From Bacillota bacterium (lineage in GTDB: Bacteria; Bacillota; Ch66; Ch109), in NCBI GenBank assembly GCA_013178275.1, contig JABLWZ010000017.1, positions 1 through 64,000 of the forward strand: a stretch of DNA of 64,000 bases, in the 5' to 3' direction. Shown in pieces: positions 61,232-64,000 of this stretch; position 1 is the first letter of the stretch; each line of letters begins with the position of its first letter. The notes beneath the pieces are model-generated. The model did no database searches. It had not been told where the DNA came from and saw nothing but the letters and a program-made list of their open reading frames with translations. The position numbers and the translations under genes are program-made.

Positions 61232-61537
61232 TTAAACCTGCATCCGTATGATCTCCTGATAGGCCTCCAGCACCTTGCTCCGCACCTGGAGGGTCAGCTG
61301 CAGGGAAAGCATCGCCTTCTCCGCCGCCAGGGCCGCCTGGTGGATGTCCTGGACATCCCCGGTGACCACCTTGGTCGCGGCCTGATCCGCCTCCTGCTGC
61401 ATCCGGTTGACATCCCCGATCGCCTGCTGGAGCATCTCCCCGAAGTTCCCTCCCCGGGCGATGCCGGAACCCTCCGAATCACCCGCCCACTTTATCAGGG
61501 AAGGAGTGGAAGGGATCTTAACCATACTGGCTTCCAT
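61232..61537 (-). CDS. fliE: Flagellar hook-basal body protein FliE
   Basis: FliE joins the MS ring to the rod. The 101-residue product has the family core FGEMLQQAIGDVNRMQQEAD (about 31-50), DVQDIHQAALAAEKAMLSLQ, and the ending VLEAYQEIIRMQV. The ATG at 61537 follows GGGAGGTGG at eight bases; an upstream in-frame GTG belongs to that site. Confidence 0.96.
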   Translation of the reverse strand: MEASMVKIPSTPSLIKWAGDSEGSGIARGGNFGEMLQQAIGDVNRMQQEADQAATKVVTGDVQDIHQAALAAEKAMLSLQLTLQVRSKVLEAYQEIIRMQV

Positions 61538-61563
61538 CAAAACCACCTCCCGGCATCAGTCGA

Positions 61564-61998
61564 TTACTTGCCGAAGTTAATCGCCCGGCTGATCATGTTC
61601 TTGGTCGAGTTCATAGCGGCCAGGTTAGCCTCGTACGCCCGGGTGGCGGCGATCATGTCCACCATCTCCATCATGGGGTTGACGTTCGGCAGCTCAACCA
61701 TTCCTTCGCCGTCGGCGTCGGGATGGGCGGGCTCGTATACCCGGCGGAACGGAGACTGGTCCTCGACGATCCTCACCGCCCGAACCCCCTGGCCGATCTT
61801 CATGGTGTTGCCCAGCACCTGTCCAAAGCTCTGTTCGTCCTCGCGGGGCGCGAAAAGTATGATCTTACGCCGGTAAGGCCCTCCCGCATTGGTGCGGGTA
61901 ACATTGGCGTTGGCGATGTTTTCGGCGATTACGTCCATCCGCAGGCGTTCCGCCGTCAGGCCCGAGGAACTTATCTGCAGGGTGTCCATCCAGCCCAA
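61564..61998 (-). CDS. flgC: Flagellar rod protein FlgC
   Basis: FlgC is a proximal rod protein. The 144-residue protein has SSSGLTAERLRMDVIAENIA (10-29), the RTNAGGPYRRK motif, the PNVNPMMEMVDMIAATRAYE block, and ends SRAINFGK. The TTG at 61998 keeps the M-G-x-M/F-D start usual for the family; an ATG at 61989 is a possible alternative. Confidence 0.97.
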   Translation of the reverse strand: MGWMDTLQISSSGLTAERLRMDVIAENIANANVTRTNAGGPYRRKIILFAPREDEQSFGQVLGNTMKIGQGVRAVRIVEDQSPFRRVYEPAHPDADGEGMVELPNVNPMMEMVDMIAATRAYEANLAAMNSTKNMISRAINFGK

Positions 61999-62004
61999 TC
62001 CTCA

Positions 62005-62421
62005 TCATCTCCCCTCGTTAATGATGGTCCGCATTCGGGAATAATACGAAGAAAGCTGCTCGAAGATAGCCTGGTTGAGCAGTTCATTGGAGGTCATCGC
62101 GGCCATCTCCGATTCCACGTCAACATTGTTGTTGTCGTTTCGCATTCCGGTATTCTGGTCTACAAATACTCGGAGTTTTATCGAAGAAAGGTCCCGACGG
62201 TTGCTGATATGTTTGGGATGAGTCAGGGTAAGCGGGAGCCGCGGAATTTTTGAGGATGCTTCTTTCAGCTCGTTTTCGAAACTCACCATCGACCTTTTGA
62301 ATCCGGGGGTCTCCGCGTTGGCCAGGTTGTTGCTGATGACCTTCTGGCGAAGAAACGAAGCCCCCAGTCCTTCCTCCAAGAGCCTGGTCGTGGGAGTCAT
62401 TAGCAGATCGCTGATAGCCAC
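62005..62421 (-). CDS. flgB: Flagellar rod protein FlgB
   Basis: FlgB is a proximal rod protein and the first gene of the fla/che operon. The 138-residue product has FLRQKVISNNLANAETPGFK and the C-terminal MAAMTSNELLNQAIFEQLSS. The GTG at 62421 is used because GGGGGTGAT lies seven bases upstream; an in-frame ATG at 62439 is part of that ribosome site. The riboswitch terminator ends just before the site. Confidence 0.96.
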   Translation of the reverse strand: MAISDLLMTPTTRLLEEGLGASFLRQKVISNNLANAETPGFKRSMVSFENELKEASSKIPRLPLTLTHPKHISNRRDLSSIKLRVFVDQNTGMRNDNNNVDVESEMAAMTSNELLNQAIFEQLSSYYSRMRTIINEGR

Positions 62422-62440
62422 AGTTGTTATCACCCCCATT

Positions 62441-62475
62441 TTTAAAACAAGAAGGCTACTGGATAGAATAGCCTT
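62441..62475 (-). terminator. Riboswitch-controlled terminator before flgB
   Basis: On the minus strand AAGGCTA (62469-62475) pairs with TAGCCTT (62452-62458) around a 10-base loop and is followed by CTTGTTTTAAAA. It lies between the aptamer and the flgB ribosome site. The 5' arm heptamer also occurs inside the aptamer, allowing an alternative pairing. Confidence 0.8.
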
Positions 62476-62487
62476 TAAGAGTAATTA

Positions 62488-62575
62488 ACTCTCGGCAGCC
62501 CAGCCGTCATAGCACTCATAGCCTTAGACCTGTTGGTTTTGCGTCCCTGTCTTTCGACAGGTTTGCCATTTCGGA
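62488..62575 (-). promoter_or_regulatory. c-di-GMP-I (GEMM) riboswitch aptamer
   Basis: Reading the minus strand, the consensus elements appear in order: GGCAAACC, a stem closed by a GAAA loop (TGTC-GAAA-GACA), GGGACGCAAA, CC....GG, TCTAAGG, a second stem, ATGACGGC, TGGGCTGCC. The outer P1 closes with GGCA/TGCC. The GAAA tetraloop and its receptor side are both present. The class binds cyclic di-GMP. The following terminator means it controls transcription of the whole fla/che operon, as in Clostridioides difficile, where the equivalent flgB switch turns genes off at high c-di-GMP. Confidence 0.95.
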
Positions 62576-62753
62576 ATAATTTTCATATTCTACTTTTAGT
62601 TATCGTAGCGACCGGGTCTAAGCTTGATATCCAACCTCACCGATTATGAAAAAAATGTAGAATTTTTATTCGGCGTACCGGGCGAGAACAATCACCTTGG
62701 GGCGCCGGCCCGACATCATCCAAGTGCAGGCCGCTACCTAATATTTTACCACA

Positions 62754-62783
62754 ATTTTACTTAACCCGTCAGTATTACTGCAA
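62754..62783 (-). promoter_or_regulatory. Candidate sigma-A promoter of the fla/che operon
   Basis: TTGCAG (62778-62783), an 18-base spacer and TAAAAT (62754-62759) on the minus strand lie about 180 bases upstream of the aptamer. Between promoter and aptamer is a hairpin of the CACTTGG/CCAAGGTG type enclosing GGGC/GCCC (about 62694-62727) and an AT-rich stretch with nothing else recognised. Confidence 0.5.
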
Positions 62784-62835
62784 AACGATTGATTTTTTTA
62801 TACCATAGATATGTGAATTAATTCTATGCTGGCGT

Positions 62836-62860
62836 AAAAAATCCTCCCTGACAGCAGGGA
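62836..62860 (-). terminator. Second codY terminator
   Basis: TCCCTG/CAGGGA (62845-62850 with 62855-62860) with an ACAG loop is followed on the minus strand by GGATTTTTT. Confidence 0.75.
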
Positions 62861-62868
62861 AAATAGGT

Positions 62869-62920
62869 AAAAAAAGTAGGAACCGGGGAGAAAATGGAGC
62901 TTTCGCCGTCATCTCCCCCG
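62869..62920 (-). terminator. codY: First codY terminator
   Basis: CGGGGAGA (62884-62891) pairs with TCTCCCCCG (62912-62920), one base bulged, followed at 62869-62875 by seven T residues on the minus strand. It insulates the fla/che operon from hslU-codY. Confidence 0.75.
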
Positions 62921-62962
62921 ATTCCTCACCACGGTTCGCAGAATGCTTTTCCGGATACCGAT

Positions 62963-63742
62963 TTAGTGCGTCCGCTGTAGCTCTTCGATCAGGTTCTCGT
63001 TCAGCACCCTGATGAAGGTGCCCTTCATCCCGAGCGACTTGGATTCGATAACCCCCGCGCTTTCAAACTTGCGCAGCGCGCTGACGATCACCGAGCGGGT
63101 TATCCCCACCCGGTCCGCGATCTTGCTGGCCACCAGGAGACCCTCGTTCCCTTCCAGTTCTGCGAAGATGTGCTCCACCGCTTCCCTTTCGGAGTAGGAC
63201 AGGGTTCCCAGCGCCACCTGTACCGCGGCCTTGCGCCGGGCCTCTTCCTCCGCCTTCTCCGCCTTGTTGCGGAGGATCTCCATGGCCACCACGGTCGCCC
63301 CGTATTCCGCCAGGACCAGGTCGCCGTCGGTAAACTCTCCCGTCAGCTTGCCCAGGACCAGCGTCCCCAGACGCTCGCCGCCGCCGAGTATCGGGACCAC
63401 GCTGAGAACCTTGTAATCATTCGGGCATACGTAATCCTCGAGCTGGAAGAAACACTTCCGGGACTTGTCCATGATGTTGGAGCTGGTATGGGTGATAGCC
63501 AGCATGTCGAGGTTAAAGCTGCCCGGGAAGTCTCTTTTCTTCAGGATTTCCACCGTTCTGGGACAATCGAAATCGTTCAGGTAGGAAATACCCAGGATAT
63601 GGCCCCGCCGGCCGATGATATACACATTGCTCTCGATGTTTTCCCTCAAGACCTTCGCGATCTCCATAAAATCAACCGGCTTGCCCGCTGATGTCTGCAG
63701 CAGGCGATTGATCGCCCTGGTCTTCTCCAAGATAGTCTTCAC
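62963..63742 (-). CDS. codY: GTP-sensing global repressor CodY
   Basis: CodY represses nutrient-limitation genes, including motility genes in some Firmicutes, when bound to branched-chain amino acids and GTP. The 259-residue protein has the N-terminal GAF domain (1-155), a linker helix (KAEKAEEEARRKAAVQVALG) and the C-terminal winged HTH with VASKIADRVGITRSVIVSAL (about 203-222) and ESAGVIESKSLGMKGTFI. It lies between hslU and flgB, as in B. subtilis (hslU-codY-flgB). Confidence 0.98.
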   Translation of the reverse strand: MKTILEKTRAINRLLQTSAGKPVDFMEIAKVLRENIESNVYIIGRRGHILGISYLNDFDCPRTVEILKKRDFPGSFNLDMLAITHTSSNIMDKSRKCFFQLEDYVCPNDYKVLSVVPILGGGERLGTLVLGKLTGEFTDGDLVLAEYGATVVAMEILRNKAEKAEEEARRKAAVQVALGTLSYSEREAVEHIFAELEGNEGLLVASKIADRVGITRSVIVSALRKFESAGVIESKSLGMKGTFIRVLNENLIEELQRTH

Positions 63743-63761
63743 TGGTTCAATTCACCCCCGG

Positions 63762-64000
63762 CTATAAGATATAGCGACTTAGATCCTCATTCTTCACAAT
63801 TCCACTGAGCTTTTCCCTCACGTAACCTTTATCGATCGTTACTGTTTCACCTCTCATTTCGGAAGCGTTGAAAGACATATCTTCCAATAATTTTTCTAAA
63901 ACTGTGTGCAGCCTCCGGGCCCCGATGTTCTCAGTCTGGCTGTTGACAGTAAAGGCTATCTCAGCGATCTCGTCTATCGCGTCTCCCCCGAAGACGACCT
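63762..64000 (-). CDS. hslU: HslU (ClpY) ATPase, C-terminal fragment
   Basis: The last 78 codons of hslU enter the window from the right; the start lies outside. The translation reads [20 protein letters not shown] and continues [20 protein letters not shown], ending LSRYIL, which matches the HslU C-terminus including the sensor-2 GARRL motif and the terminal tail that inserts into HslV. HslUV is an ATP-dependent protease. The stop TAG is at 63762-63764, 19 bases before codY. Confidence 0.95.
   Translation of the reverse strand, partial: VVFGGDAIDEIAEIAFTVNSQTENIGARRLHTVLEKLLEDMSFNASEMRGETVTIDKGYVREKLSGIVKNEDLSRYIL

Noticed and set aside
62576..62750. Second tandem riboswitch upstream of the c-di-GMP aptamer
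   Set aside because: The region has one GC-rich hairpin but none of the GEMM consensus blocks is repeated.

Overview
The window is a 64 kb stretch of a Gram-positive (Firmicutes, class Clostridia) chromosome. The evidence is PolC-type DNA polymerase, CodY, RimP-NusA-RnpM-InfB order, an ECF sigma gene, a sigma-28 gene inside a fla/che operon that runs straight into rpsB-tsf-pyrH-frr-uppS-cdsA-dxr-rseP-ispG-proS-polC, and CheC/CheD/FliY chemotaxis proteins. GC-rich coding sequence, strong GGAGG ribosome sites, frequent GTG/TTG starts and a YtvI-like sporulation permease suggest an anaerobic member of the Peptococcaceae/Syntrophomonadales group; this placement is inference. Every protein gene found, 66 in all, is read from the minus strand, so transcription runs from right to left.

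Reading in the direction of transcription: the 3' end of hslU and then codY lie at the right edge, followed by two intrinsic terminators. A c-di-GMP-I (GEMM) riboswitch with its own terminator then precedes a roughly 29 kb operon of motility genes: flgB-flgC-fliE-fliF-fliG-fliH-fliI-fliJ-motE-like-fliK-flgD-TIGR02530-flgE-flbD-fliL-fliM-fliY-cheY-fliO-fliP-fliQ-fliR-flhB-flhA-flhF-flhG-pilZ(ycgR)-cheB-cheA-cheW-cheC-cheD-sigD. After sigD come a FapA/DUF342 protein, a small Gln-rich protein and a SwrB-like membrane protein, then rpsB under a clear sigma-A promoter. The rest is an information-processing and isoprenoid/lipid superoperon: rpsB, tsf, pyrH, frr, a small PASTA-like gene, uppS, cdsA, a YtvI-type permease, dxr, rseP, ispG, proS, an mgtC-like gene, polC, then (from a new consensus promoter) rimP, nusA, rnpM, infB, rbfA, nrnA, truB, ribF. 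Then follow two small genes with their own promoter, rpsO and pnp. The left end carries an ECF sigma/membrane anti-sigma-like pair and a secreted chagasin-type protease inhibitor fused to a copper-amine-oxidase N-like domain.

The non-coding content is the least ordinary part. (i) The c-di-GMP riboswitch controls an operon that also encodes a PilZ c-di-GMP receptor, and a seven-base block shared by aptamer and terminator suggests the switching mechanism. (ii) A roughly 98 bp intergenic repeat occurs three times (582-679, 1548-1644, 28009-28106), plus partial and diverged relatives. It forms two hairpins with pair-preserving substitutions, and each full copy sits just after a minus-strand gene's terminator. 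(iii) The left 550 bases contain a long, densely paired region on the plus strand that looks like a large structured RNA; OLE RNA is the leading but unproven candidate. (iv) A consensus promoter and terminator at 3810-3955 outline a possible small plus-strand RNA between the sigma gene and pnp. Among proteins, PolC lacks the proofreading exonuclease normally inserted in its PHP domain.
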